From: Erigeron canadensis | Taxonomy: Eukaryota > Streptophyta > Magnoliopsida > Asterales > Asteraceae | Assembly (NCBI RefSeq): GCF_010389155.1 | Contig: NC_057768.1 | Coordinates: 39,969,633 to 40,033,632 of the forward strand | DNA: 64,000 bases | Direction of reading: 5' to 3' | Shown: positions 38,375-50,601 of the stretch, piece by piece | Position numbering within the stretch: position 1 is the stretch's first letter | Layout of the letters: the number at the start of each line of letters is the position of its first letter | Notes under the pieces: model-generated | What the model was told of the DNA's origin: nothing | What the model saw: only the letters and a program-made list of their open reading frames with translations | Databases searched by the model: none | Translations under genes and position numbers: made by a program

Positions 38375-40693
38375 CATTGACACGTAATGTATTTATTAAT
38401 CTTCTAAGCCAATAATCAGTTCTACATTCAATTCAAATACTCTGATTAACATACTTGTGTATAAACTAGTCCAAGATTGCCTTTGTTTTCATGTTGCAGG
38501 AATAAATAAAGGTGGGCTTTTGCCCCTACATCCATTGAAGATAAAAGTTTTACTGCAAAAAGTACAAGTCACTATAACTAAGAATCATACTGGAAGTGGA
38601 TTTACTATTTCGTTCAAAAGTAAGTCTATGTTCAGCTATAGTTTTAGCAAAAAAGAAATTGAGCATTTCTTCTCTTCTAGTGGTCAGAATATATGCATTC
38701 GTTGTTAAGTATCGAGTGCTTACAGAATGGCTAGTAAAGCCAAGTATACCATTATTAAGCACCTTTCAACTGTTATGTGGAATCATTGGTTAATCGTACT
38801 AATGAAAACTAATTACCATACTTTAATGCTAAAACACATATTCTATGCATCTTTTAAAGTCCGATGGCCTGCACCTGGCCACGTCCCAGCCATTATTTCA
38901 GTCATGGTCATACAATCGTAAATTTTCAGCCGTTATTTACATAATAGTGATAAAAACAACGCAAATTAAAAATGGAGATGAACTTTGATCAGCAGTGTGG
39001 CACTTCAACATGCAGCTCAGCCCACTTAGGGCAAACTGCATGCTCAATTTTCCTTTTACAATCTTGAAATCAGACCTGTAGCGTATATTAGCACCAAATC
39101 AAGTCTTTTATTATGAGGAATGGTCATGGCTAGTTTGAAGCGTCTAGCAGAATAAATTTTGAAACCTATCGCTGATATTTGTCGCTAAGCTGACTAAATG
39201 GAGCTTCGCGTCTTCAAGTTTAACTGTAATTTATTAGAAAAATAAAAACTTGATATTTAACTGGTTGCGAGTTCCACCTCTTACGAACAGTGTTGTGTTT
39301 TGTATCGTTTGAAAAAGTAATTTCATGTGGTGATTGATCATCTTTTCACATGTCAGTCTGATTAAAGCATAAACATATGCATAATAATAGCTCACAACAT
39401 ATAATAAAGAGAGATCACCTAATCTATCTCTTTATTCCATAAGTATAATATTTCACTATCTAATAGTATTAGTTACTACTATTAAACACTTTGTTAGATT
39501 TGTGTATCACTTTGATTCTTCAGTGTTGCTGTGAATCTTTATTTCGATGATCTCAAATCAGAAAATAGAAAGTATACATCTTGCATCTTCATTTTCCTTG
39601 TACTCACAATGCTCATAATTTTCTTTCAAAATGGTAACGATTACATGTTTAAGGTATTGTTATTTTAAAAACATATCTTAAAATACATTGACAAGTAAAT
39701 TATGGAACGAGGAAGAATGATTGTTTGGGGAATAATATCTAAAGTAGCCAACAAAGCATCTACTTTGGCATATGTTTATGTTATGTAATTGTCACATCTT
39801 GATTGTCTTGTTATAAAATTCACCTTTAATCGCTCTTTAACCAATATCATTTGAATCGAATTCCAGTTCTAGTGCCACTCGAACATTGCATAAACTAACT
39901 TATCTAACATCTCCATAGGTTCCGCTATAGGGTATAAAGCAAGTTACTTGGTCCCCTCACCCCTTTTCCGTGTTTCTCTATCGCACAACAAATACATATT
40001 GTGTGCACACGAGAGTGGATGATGTACAAATATATAAATTTTGTAGGTCACAGTTCTGCATATGGTATAATTTCGTAAAAGAGGCTCAAAGGTGGCCGCT
40101 ATTCTAGATTCTGAATGGCGGCGGGCCACAAGCATTTCAAGCTTTATAAATAACTAATGTGCTTAAATGATTAAAGAGATATATTATAACGATGATATCT
40201 AACTTTTGAAAACTAAATAAATAACAATTTATGAGGTTTTGTGGATCTTGAATATAGTTTGGGTGACTTTGACCCGTTAGACCCGTTCAACCTGCTACTA
40301 TTTTTAAGCTAATATTTAAAACTTGCCCATAAAGTAAAGTAACTCCTAATACCGTCTTCCATGAGTTATGGGTCGCAAAACCGTTTTTGACATGTTTTGA
40401 AGAAGCCAATGCCCAAACTGACCCATTTACTATCAACAAGTCAGAATTACCACCTCTACAAAGTTATTACAAAATACTACTCGTAATTACTATACAGACT
40501 TGCATAGGTTTGGTGAGATGCGAATTTAAGTTTGGTCACTTGGGCTCAACTACATTTATACTATGGTCATAGCCCAGATGGTCAGATTGGCAAATTGGGC
40601 AATCTGTTACATATCATACATTTGCTACAAGTTCCTAGTAGCTCTATGGCTCATTCTTCTTTATGTATGTACTTGTTAATTGGTGTGTGGCAG
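38375..40693. other. Intergenic, no gene identified
   Basis: A frame at about 38499-38620 after an acceptor-like GTTGCAG encodes NKGGLLPLHPLKIKVLLQKV, which looks mildly protein-like but matches nothing I know. The rest is AT-rich without signals. Confidence 0.35.
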
Positions 40694-40806
40694 GGAAGGT
40701 GAGGATTTTGATGCCACAAGCCTCAATGGACCCAAGATTTGCATTAAAGTTGGCAAAAGCAACTTCTTTAAGACCAGACCTGAGAATCTACAAGCTGCAA
40801 AGCTAA
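40694..40806 (+). pseudogene. Orphan terminal exon, unknown protein
   Basis: After an acceptor GTGTGTGGCAG a phase-2 frame reads KVRILMPQASMDPRFALKLA, then KATSLRPDLRIYKLQS and a stop. Codon use and composition look like a real terminal exon, but I do not recognise the family. No matching exon is seen in the preceding 2 kb, so it may be a gene relic or the end of a gene with very long introns. It could belong to the same lost locus as the VPS25 relic upstream, which is on the same strand; VPS25 itself does not end this way. Confidence 0.4.
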
Positions 40807-42004
40807 CATTCACAAGTTTTTAAACAAACCATCACTTTATTTTGGATGTTGGCTAATTTGCTAAAGGCAGAATCATGCCCATTCCCCATTAGATTCTACT
40901 TTGGTAAGTATCTAACAAGTACATTACATTTAAAATCTTTATCTGTACGTACACGTACCATACGCAAAGCCCACGGTCCCACTTCCTACTTTCATCCTAG
41001 TTTCACTGACGACGTATAGCATCATTGTGCGCGAACACATATGATGAAAGCCCATGTCATCATGTGAAAATGCATTCAAACTGTTGGAAGTTAGCTTTAA
41101 AAAGATGATATAGTGATCAAAGTGATCCCAATGCATGGTAGTTATGTCATTATCATACATTAACACTTGCATTATCATCATGATTAGGAAGTGTAATCAA
41201 AAACAGATGACCAATATAGAGAAGAAAGAAAAGTGTAAAGGAACAACTATAAACTAAGACAGTTCTTTTACTACATGGGGAACAGAGCTTGGAATTCTAA
41301 AGTGAGATTTTCAAAGTGGCATATAAAGTGAATCCTTGGTTTTTTTGCCACATTTCTTTTTTGAAATTGAACATTTTTCTATCATTTTTCTTAATGATAG
41401 GCCTAACATAGTTCCCATATGCTAATTATTTCTCAAGGCTGCTCAATGTCTTTTCTTACTAACTAAGGAATAGTAATATACATAAATACCCTCCATAAAT
41501 TTGTATATAGTTTCTTAGGCTAATTACTTAGTATTACTATGGGGATGCACATTGTAATTAAAATCTTAAAGTGACACAAACTAATAAAATGTTTAATCAC
41601 AGTCCATGATTCCCTGTAATTTATTCTAGTTTTTATTTGAATATTTTGCCCATATCAACTTAGAATCATGAGCATGGTTTTTGTCTTTGATCAATGGACA
41701 AAAGTAGAGAAGAATGAAAAAGATGCTTGGCTTGTAGTTGGTACTGCTCTACTGCTCCAATTCCCAATGGCCATCCTAGTCAGATTCTTCTTTTTTTCTA
41801 ACAGCCTTAATCTGCTTAAATAGAAGGCTTATGATTGGGATAATCTAAAACTTATTTGGCAAGTGGGTCCCTTCCTGCTTTATTCTATATCTCAAAGGCC
41901 TATATCTAAGCATTGGGTCACAAAACCAAGAGATTTAACTGCCTTACTCTAAAAAAAATATCATCTCTATTAGTCTACTTCTCTTGTTTTACTACTTATA
42001 AACT
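40807..42004. promoter_or_regulatory. Intergenic; promoter side of the CLE gene
   Basis: No gene. A TTAAATAG box near 41815 could be a TATA element for the CLE gene, about 190 nt before its ATG. Not tested. Confidence 0.35.
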
Positions 42005-42259
42005 ATGACTTATAGTAGTTGTAAACTATTTATAATTCTTACATGTATTGGAATATTAGCAGTTGAACCATACATGGTTTCGGGCTTCAGAAACATAGGC
42101 ATTGAACAAGTCATGTATCATCGCATTCTAGAGGCAGTTTCCACCGAGGAACTTCAAGCAAAGCCGTCACCTGCATCTTTGAACAAGAGCTTGGATCCTT
42201 ATGAGTCAAGTAAAAGACCGGTTCGTAAAGGGTCAGACCCCATCCATAACCGATCTTGA
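42005..42259 (+). CDS. CLE-family peptide hormone precursor, CLE45-like
   Basis: Intronless frame of 84 codons. Residues 1-27 form a signal peptide (basic/polar start, hydrophobic core LFIILTCIGILAV). A variable middle follows. At residues 72-83 stands the 12-residue CLE motif RPVRKGSDPIHN, then RS and stop. The CLE consensus is R-x-V-x-x-G-x-(N/D)-P-x-H-N. The Arabidopsis CLE45 dodecapeptide as I recall it is RRVRRGSDPIHN, so this one differs at two places, both at basic or flanking sites. Products are secreted, cleaved and perceived by CLV1/BAM-type receptor kinases; CLE45 acts in phloem and pollen. Family call is strong; orthology to CLE45 is inference. Confidence 0.88.
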   Translation: MTYSSCKLFIILTCIGILAVEPYMVSGFRNIGIEQVMYHRILEAVSTEELQAKPSPASLNKSLDPYESSKRPVRKGSDPIHNRS

Positions 42260-44670
42260 TATGAAGGCTGAAATGCTACAATTCAAAAGACTTCAGAAGA
42301 GACAAAGGTTACGATATTCTTTTTTGTTCCGTTATAGGAGGTATTACTATAGATTGACGTGCATAATCAGATTTTATGGATGACCCGTAAGGCATGCAGT
42401 GAACTTTGTCATGATCAGAAAGAGTTCATCAAAGATGTTGCTGTGAATTCTCACAACCCAAAAGGACATATTCTTTCTTAGTTGTTGTTCAACAAGAATG
42501 AGAACATGAACATGAACAAGATCAAGAGTAGTGATACTGTTTGTTGCTTTAATTCTTACTGGTGTAGTGATATTGTTTGTCCCTAATATAATATCAGATT
42601 GTTCCACCTGTTCTGGTCTACTTAAAAATGTGTCTTTGTGTTGTAATTTTTAAAGCACAGAAACAAGTATACAACTATCAACAAAGATGAACATAAAATC
42701 ATGGTACAACTCAAAAGGCTCGGTTGTGGTTGTTCATGTTGAATGTAAAACCACTTTATATATTCAACGAAAGTAACATACACACAAAAGAAGCAGAGTA
42801 AGCAAGAATTTTATTCTAAGATAATGCCTATTTTTCTACCAAAAACCTGCTCTGAATATATTTCCAGCCCCAAATATTTTTCATCTATGCTGTGTCTAGC
42901 GGTAAAGAGCAAGAAGTTCAGGATGCTAATTTGGTATCATAGTACTCGGACCTTTCTATCACCCGTGCCTTTCAAATTCTTCTGCCAAAACCTCTTCTTG
43001 CAAACCGTTCTCTGGCTAAAACAAACAGAACGGTCAAAAGCTACTATCTAGTTTCCCTAAGGTCGCTTGTCCATCATAAGCAAGAATGGTTCAAACCAAC
43101 CATAAACAACTAGCCTTTAATCGAAACATATTGGAGTGTCTCAAAAAGTAGGAAACCTTTTATTAGTGATAAAAATATTGTACATGACTTTAGGATCGTT
43201 TTATCCAATCAAGAACGGCATTGGTAGGCGAGTGATAAAAAGCCATCTCTTAATAATGAAGTAGTTTGTCAATCCCAATGCGTTATTATGAAAAAGAAAA
43301 CATACTAGGATTTGATCCATTTGGAAGCAGGGATATGTTCCTAGCCAAAAGGTAAGAAAGATAAACCCAAGGTTTCATAATGTAACCATAACAAGTCTAC
43401 TGCAACCACTAGTTACCATATTCATCCAAATATATGAGAAGGGGGATACCAACCTATTCAAGTTTAAAGGACCACCTATGATAAGGAAGCCCAACGGCAA
43501 CATTGACCCATGCTTTAAAACAGATCTGTGGATTATAATAGAATAGGGTCTGAATTATAGGAGGCTAAAGTGTCATGATTGAACCTAATTCTGCTTGAAA
43601 ACCAAATAGAAAAGAGACAACCTATCTCTAGGTTCTTTCATCTTGTGATCTTAAGTACTTTTACAAGGTCATACTACCCCTCTGCATTATGGCTTTTCAG
43701 TGACATCAATGAGAGATGAGGAGAAGAAAGGTCATTCCCTTCTCTGTTATCGGCTGTTGTTATGTAGCTCGTTTAAGAAATTACATGTTGGTCATTCCAT
43801 CGCTATGGTTTCCATCTATGACTCCTTTGAATGCACTCTTTATGTGAATCGTTTTCATTTCTACTGGCTCCAGTCACAGTAAAACGAAAGCAATTCTCCA
43901 CCCAATTAAGTGAGTTGATTATTCTCTGATATATGTTCTATAAACAATAACTCCAATTAATAATTTGTTTGTCTCCTTTTATATGTCCCAATCTCATTAT
44001 TAGGACATTTAAGCATATCAATTAGTCATATATCATTATTTTCATGTTCTCATTTTGTCTTTGCAATTTTTTCACGGAAAATCGTCTTTAAAATATTCTA
44101 CAAGAATGAACCATAGTAAACAAGTACTCCTATCAAATAAGGCCATGCTGATCTGTGTATACAATCCCTTTCCAGTTTACATTCCAAATAATCATCCATT
44201 TGCTATGTCAGCTAGTACAAGGGCACTTCATGTTCTACTCTACATAGTTTATGTCAGTGTTACCTGCAACTTTTAATTTACGAGTCTCGGGTAAAAATAA
44301 AGCATTATTCGACTATGTGAATATATGGAATTGTTCCTGACAAAAGTTATGAAGATACATCTCATGATGTAACCATAACAAGTCTACTACAACTTGACTT
44401 CTACTTATCAAAAACTGGTGTAATTTTTAGTGTAACACTAAATTTCTAGGACATTTGGCACCAAATCTTACGTAAACCAAAATTCAATATTCTTCATTTT
44501 AATCATTTTATAGAATATTGCATTTTTGTTTATGACAGCGTGTTAATTAATTTGATGCATTAAAATTTGTATTTTGTCTTACGAAAATTTAGAGGGCGGT
44601 TATTGATATATAAAGTATTATTATTTTTTTCATACCCTAGTTATTATATAGTAGAATTAATATATCTATA
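42260..44670. other. Intergenic; short dispersed duplication, no gene identified
   Basis: ATGTAACCATAACAAGTCTA occurs near 43380 and again near 44371, each after a similar context, so a fragment was duplicated about 1 kb apart. Around 42830-43060 the minus strand shows short protein-like stretches with stops between them, possibly an old pseudogene; I cannot name it. Confidence 0.35.
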
Positions 44671-45104
44671 TCTATACTATATTATAAAGCAAATCTTCTC
44701 TGTTTACATTTTAAGTTTCAACATTTATTTTCTCAAAATGCCTATATATTAATTTTATATTTACCTAACACCATTTCTCTCTCCTCAAATCTCAACCGAT
44801 CATTTTTTTTCTCTCTCCTCCATAAATCATTTACTCCTCCAATTTAGTCAAAATCTTTTATCTCAAAAACCGTACGTCGATAAATTATCAAAATTATATG
44901 GGTGATCTTGAAATTTCATGCTCTTTCATTAGAGATGTCATTCGATATACTTTCGACGAATTTTTAAATCTGAAGACGGAGCCCGTATGGTTAAGGCATT
45001 TGACTATCACACTCTATGACCTATTACACTTTATGACCTATCACACTTTATGACCTATCACCTCCACCAATCTCACCGCCGCAACACGCGGGTACTTACT
45101 CTCG
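44671..45104 (+). mobile_element. Non-autonomous Helitron (434 bp)
   Basis: Starts TCTATACTATATTATAAAGC after A (44670). Near the end it has the hairpin CCGCCGCAACACGCGGG, followed by TACTTACTCTCG and T. The last four bases are CTCG instead of CTAG. An 18-bp tandem repeat (CTATCACACTTTATGAC) lies at 45005-45062. No coding. Confidence 0.8.
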
Positions 45105-45441
45105 TAATTCTTAAATGTTAAAATCAAATTTTTGTTCAAGCAAAACTTTGGAGAGAAAATAACGTTGGAGTAAATATTTGGTGTATCCATTAGAGATTCC
45201 CCTAGGAACACATACATATGAGAAAGCAAATGTCGAAAATCAACTCATGCCCTAAATTGATCTAAGACTTCTAATATGATACAGTCCAAAAATGGAATTC
45301 CCAAGTGTCATGAACTCATGATCGAACTGAATACATGGGAGAAATTGAAGATTGGAGCCCGTTAAATATATCTTTACATAAGAAAACCAAGTAAAAAAAA
45401 GGGGCACCTATTTTCAGAATTTTCTTACCTTCTGATCAAGG

Positions 45442-45691
45442 TAAACACCCTTGTCTCTGGAGACAGAATTTAAGCAGCATAGTTGGATCAGTGGTTAACA
45501 CCCTTGCCTCTGGAGACAGAAGTCATGGGTTCGATCCTCATCCCATGCAAATGTTGGAGGGTCTTTTCTACCATTTAGGTAAAAACTGGAAGCAGCCTCT
45601 CTAAGGTCTGCCTACATCTTAACCTCCCTCATACACCGTCGAGGTATTGGGGCTCAAAACCCGTGGAAGGCAGCACTGAGCAGTTACTTAC
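45442..45691 (+). mobile_element. tRNA-derived SINE (Au-like) with 21-bp target duplication
   Basis: A-box-like GGATCAGTGGTTAAC at about 45485 and B-box GGTTCGATCC at about 45529 form a Pol III promoter. The tail has CTAAGGTCTGCCTACATCTT, like the conserved part of plant Au-type SINEs. TTTCTTACCTTCTGATCAAGG (45421-45441) recurs with one change at 45692-45712. The 5' part holds a partial duplication (ACACCCTTGYCTCTGGAGAC twice). Confidence 0.82.
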
Positions 45692-45904
45692 TTTCTTACA
45701 TTCTGATCAAGGGTGTTAGTAATTTAGTGTAACGAGATTTAAATTGAGGGTCAAGAGATGAAGGGAGTTTAGAATAAAATAAAAGATAAAGAAAGAAAGA
45801 GAGTACACAAATATAAAAAGTATTTAACATTCCATGTAATCATTAGGAAATAAACGATAAAATGACACATAGTCATAGATACGCTTATAAATAAAAATAA
45901 TATA

Positions 45905-46060
45905 TAATCACACAAGGTCTCGGTTCGAGTCTTGGGTTTCTCAACTCAAGGTATTTTCTATGAGGAGTGAATTGGAGGTCTAGCAAATCGTTGATTAAAA
46001 TTGTTTTCAACACGTCTGAATCGAAACTAACTTTAATAAAAATAATAATAAATAAATAAA
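45905..46060 (+). repeat. Possible second decayed SINE
   Basis: Contains a B-box-like GGTCTCGGTTCGAGTCTTGG and ends in an AATAATAATA-type tail. The A-box is unclear. Confidence 0.4.
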
Positions 46061-46332
46061 TATCAGTTAAAGTTAAACCTCTCGTTTCCTTAACATTTTG
46101 TTTGAGAGCGTTTTTATTACAAATTTACGTGTACTTTTTAGATGGGAGCAGATTTACATGTATACATTTAGTCATTTAGATAATAGTAAAATAGTACTCG
46201 TAATAATAAAAAGGGAGCCCATTAAGCTTCCGGTACAACAAAGGCCCATAAATAAATTTGAAATGGGAGTGGCCGGGTGGGGAAGTGACAACTCGGATTC
46301 GTCAGTGAGGAATGTTTGGATCTTTAATTCTT

Positions 46333-47704
46333 GAGTTTTTTACTTGAAAAGTACCTTAACTTGTCACTTTTTACTTTATTAGGATCAAAACAAAAATCTG
46401 TCCTATTATGGGGAAAAAAAACCGGCTAGGCTAAAACACCTTTGTTGAGTTTTTACCGGCTAAGACATAACATGGAGCCGGTAAACACATACCTGGCAGC
46501 CATGTGTCAATAAGACCCCACTTAATCAATCCACACCATCATATAACTTCATCCGGACATTTAACTAACAGATTCAGATAACACAATGTTGTAAGCCATT
46601 GTAGTTATAAAGTTTGAACTTCATTATGATGTTTCAGATGTTCCAAAAAACATGTGTGGATTGTTTTAACTTCAAAGAGTTCCCGTTGTTAAATACAATC
46701 TATATTCTTCACCTTTTAGTCTTTGTTTCCACTGGAAAAAAAATTGTCCTACCAAGCATGTCCTTCAATTTTATGAACCAATATTTACAACTCCATCTAC
46801 ATCACAGATAAGGCATACATAAATTAGGAAACGCAAGTGGTACTAATTTGCTACAGAAAAGATGAAGAACAACGGCAGCCGGAAATGTCACCACCTCACC
46901 GCGAAACTTACAATTCAGATTACTTCTTCGTTACTTCGAATTAGAAAACGAGATTAACACCAAAATGCTCAGAATCAAACCACAAACAAACCCTGACCAG
47001 AAATTAATCCGATTGAGACTCGCCGGAATTCTTAATCTCGCCGGGAAAATTAAACTTACGGTAACTTTGTTGTTTCTTCGAGTTATGACTTAAAACTTGG
47101 ATCAAATTTCTCAGTTTCTCAACTTAGCTAACAAAAAACGATTATGACATTCACCGGAAAACTCAACAGTTCACCTAGAAAAGTTAACCGTCACTAAAAC
47201 TTGTCCGATCTAAAAATTGAAAACATGATTCTGTTCAGAGTACGATCGTGAGTACAACCTGACATATTTCAGATCAATTCAATGAACAACGAAGAAGATA
47301 TCGAAGAGAGAAGTTATGGAAGATTTTTGTTGATTTTCTTTCTTTTTCATTTTTTTATAACAAATATGAACGTGGGTGTCTTGTGGATTTATCAAAGATA
47401 TAGGGGTTTTTTATATTTTTGGAGATGATGAAATATAGATATGTTGGCTTTGATCTTCACGTAGAAAAGAGAAACTAAAAAAAGTATGTATTTTGATTTT
47501 GTATTTCCTAGTGGATGTTCTTATGGGTTGTTGATTATAAAATAAATTAAAATGAAAATAAAATTAAAAAATGACTGGCTACCTGATGGAAGACCTAAAA
47601 AAGGTGTTTTAGCCAGTTTTTTTCCCCACAATAGAACAGATTTTTGTTTTGACCCCAATAAAGTAAAAAGTGAAAAATTGAAGTACTTTCCGAGTAAAAA
47701 GCCC
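46333..47704. mobile_element. MULE-type (Pack-MULE candidate) element with perfect 9-bp target duplication (1372 bp)
   Basis: Terminal inverted repeats of about 115 bp: left GAGTTTTTTACTTGAAAAGT, right (reverse complement) GGGCTTTTTACTCGGAAAGT. Both continue through TTTTACTTTATT and AAAACAAAAATCTGT and on to GGCTAAAACACCTTT. TTAATTCTT flanks exactly (46324-46332 and 47705-47713). The interior has a block at about 46860-47070, richer in GC, that on the minus strand reads like a leader or exon of a normal gene (CCCGGCGAGATTAAGAATTC, with splice-like GTAAGTTT). No transposase is encoded. The frame at 47552-47911 crosses the right end and is not a gene of the element. Confidence 0.82.
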
Positions 47705-47713
47705 TTAATTCTT

Positions 47714-49746
47714 TATACAACCATTTATCCAATAATCCATTATCAAATTGCTCCTCGTGAGGAGAGGTTACTAGAGATAATTGTAACATCTGGTGGCATC
47801 CGTTTACAGCCCACTCGAGATGCTCTTCAAGTGTTCTTGACCGAGGCCTCAAAATTGGATATCATTGCATATTTTCCACTTCTAAATGAATCCAAACACA
47901 CCCAACGTTAATCTCACGACTTATATACTTAAAATTGACCTTGTTTAAGGTTCAACTGATGAATTCTGTTGATATCAAATAATTAACGATTGTACTTTGT
48001 AAGTTCATTAAATAATGACAAATTGGGTCAAGATTTAATGATTGTACATTGTAAGTTCATAGCTAGAAGGCAAGTATCACCATGCACTAAATGTCTAGAA
48101 CGTCAATTCTCTTAATAAACCTCTAGGGATCTATGCCTATATAAATCAAAGTAAAATGTCCTAGTAAGAAATTGAGCATTGTTACATCATTACCCCTTAA
48201 CAGAAACTTCGTCCTCGAAGTTGATCGTTCACACGGTAGTAAAAACGAATAGGCTAAAAACAAGGGTGTCTACACGGAGGCATATAATATGCAAAAGTCT
48301 AACTAGATTTCATCACGACTGTCACACCCGTCATTATAAAACCTAGATTTTTCAAAGTTTCTTTTTTCGACTAATTTCAGATAGGGTTTCGGGTTGGGTC
48401 GAGATTTGATAACAACTTTTAATTCATAATCATCATCCACAACATCGTTATGCCACAAAAGTGGACTTAGCGTTATGCCACCAATGTGGACTTAAGCATT
48501 ATGCCGCAAATGTGGACTTAATCGTCAGTTCAACCCATCAGACCCGTTTAATAAACCCTGTATATGTATATGTATATATGAATACTAGATTTAATACTAG
48601 TATGATGTACGAATTGATTATAACGTATTTTTGATTGCTTTATTTATAAGAAAAAAAAATTTGAGCATTAAAAAAATTTGTACTGTACGTGGTACTAAAG
48701 TCTATTTTTGTGTGTATGTATATCTTTTAATTATATTGAATTTATATTTCCATATAAATAATAATAAATAGTTTTAACTAATAACGATAATTAGGAACAT
48801 ACTTTGATTAGGATTCTTTAATTGTATTAGGTAAAGATTATTACATATTTATTTATAAACAAACAAATATATGTTAAACTAACAAAAATCTATGATGCAC
48901 CGAAACTCCAAATAGGTAGCCGTACCCGTTTCTGAAACTCCATGGAAACGTTTCCTCGTACGAAACACGTATGAAACATTCCCTAGAATTTTTTATAGAT
49001 ACCGAAACGTTTTTTTTGAAGTTTCCATACGGTTTCTAATTAATATCAAGGTTTTAAAGGACTTTTTCTAATCCCCAAACCCAAACATGCTATATTATAT
49101 ACAATTTGATCAAAATTAGTTTTTTTATATTCCAAAACCAATTATTAAACACTAAACATTAAATGAGTGATCACTAATCAAGCATGTATTATACAGTTCT
49201 ACATATATAATTATACATAATCTCTCAAGTCTCAAGTCTTTCTTTATGAAAAAATTGATATAATTTATATCTGTATATTTTTTTATTGCCGTACTTGTAT
49301 CCTGGATTTTTTAGTTTTACCGTTCCCCGTTCCCGTATCGTTCCCGTACCCGTTTCGGTGCTACATAGACTAAAATACACGTCGATCACGCCATGCGTGT
49401 CGTCTTAAAAACCTTTTAATCCTGTTTTAGTACTGGTAGATAAATCTAATTGCTAATTAAGAAACTGACAACAATGAATTTCGAAAAAAAATTGAAATTG
49501 CAATTACGAAAGTCACATATCAATCACCCCTTAGAAAACGATTAATTCTCTTAAAAATCCTCTTAAAATCTTCAAAACTTGACATGTAGATTATATTAAT
49601 TCTCTTACATAATTTCATCTCTTGATCTTGACATATGTTATAATTTTGTAATTAGCAGGATTTTTAGATTGATTGATTAGAGGATATACGATTCCTTATA
49701 CTTTGAGTTTTTATAATTATTTAATGGTATAATATAATATAGTAAC
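47714..49746. repeat. Intergenic with short tandem repeat and possible LTR-retroelement fragment
   Basis: Positions 48447-48525 carry three imperfect 25-27 bp units (TATGCCRCAAATGTGGACTTA). CATTACCCCTTAACAGAAAC at about 48190 is of the kind found in plant LTR retrotransposons, but no LTR pair or coding domain was found. 47724-47900 lies in a longer open frame without recognised content. Confidence 0.4.
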
Positions 49747-50593
49747 CAGGGGCGGATCTAACTGTATAGGACCGGGGGGTAATGCCCCTGATGACTATGG
49801 CCTAGACATGTAATAATCTTGTTGTATTCAAGTTGAAAATTTAATACTTATTCAAGATGCCCCCTCCGTATAAAATGGTGTGCCCCTGTGTTTAAATGAT
49901 TAACTATGAGAAAGCCAAAATAAATTTAAGATGTGGACATTAATGGTGGAAGCTCTGTTATTTAAAGATTTAGAGAACAAGGAAGAAGATAGATATCATC
50001 GGCCCTCTTCTACATTTATTTCAAAAAACCTTTATACAAGGTCAAAGTTACAAGTTTCATCATTTACTTTTTGAGTACATTCTTTCAATGCCTTAAACCT
50101 TCATTATAAATATGTAACTATTGTTTACTAGTCTATATCCCTATCAAATGACAAAAAACTACACCTAACTTATATAAGTTTTTTTATATCATTTTGAAAA
50201 ACATTTTAAATAACTACTAATATTTGATAAAAACAACTATTCTAATTATAATACTTATATGAAAGCTAACGATGCATTTCATTCCAAATTTAAAAATCTT
50301 ATGTGTAATTTATATATATTAAACTTATCATTTGAAGTCATCTACCAAAGTTGTAAAGTTGTTTTTACATAAATGATAAATCAATGTGAGAACGACTCAT
50401 CTAGCCTAAATACATAGTTTAAGCTACAAAAAATAAATAAGTTGTTCGTTTACAAAACCTAATGGGGACATTTTCAAAGCGTTTCGTACAGGCATAAAAA
50501 ATCTTATTACCTGCCCTACCCATAACTCATCGCATTCGTTTTATCACTTTTTTCATCGTGCCCCGGTATACAAAAATTCTAGATCTGCCTCTG
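49747..50593. mobile_element. Non-autonomous hAT element with perfect 8-bp target duplication (847 bp)
   Basis: Left end CAGGGGCGGATCTAACT, right end (reverse complement) CAGAGGCAGATCTAGAAT. ATAGTAAC on both sides (49739-49746 and 50594-50601). Subterminal GC-rich boxes with GACCGGGG and its relative CCGGGGCACG lie near the two ends. No transposase frame. Confidence 0.88.
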
Positions 50594-50601
50594 ATAGTAA
50601 C

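Noticed and set aside
45481..45560. tRNA gene
   Set aside because: A/B boxes are present but there is no complete cloverleaf; flanking direct repeats and the Au-like tail mark it as a SINE.
47552..47911. 119-codon plus-strand frame as a gene
   Set aside because: It starts inside the MULE-type element, crosses its right end and target duplication, and matches no family I know.
48447..48525. CRISPR-like array
   Set aside because: Three imperfect adjacent 25-27 bp units without spacers in plant nuclear DNA; an ordinary tandem repeat.
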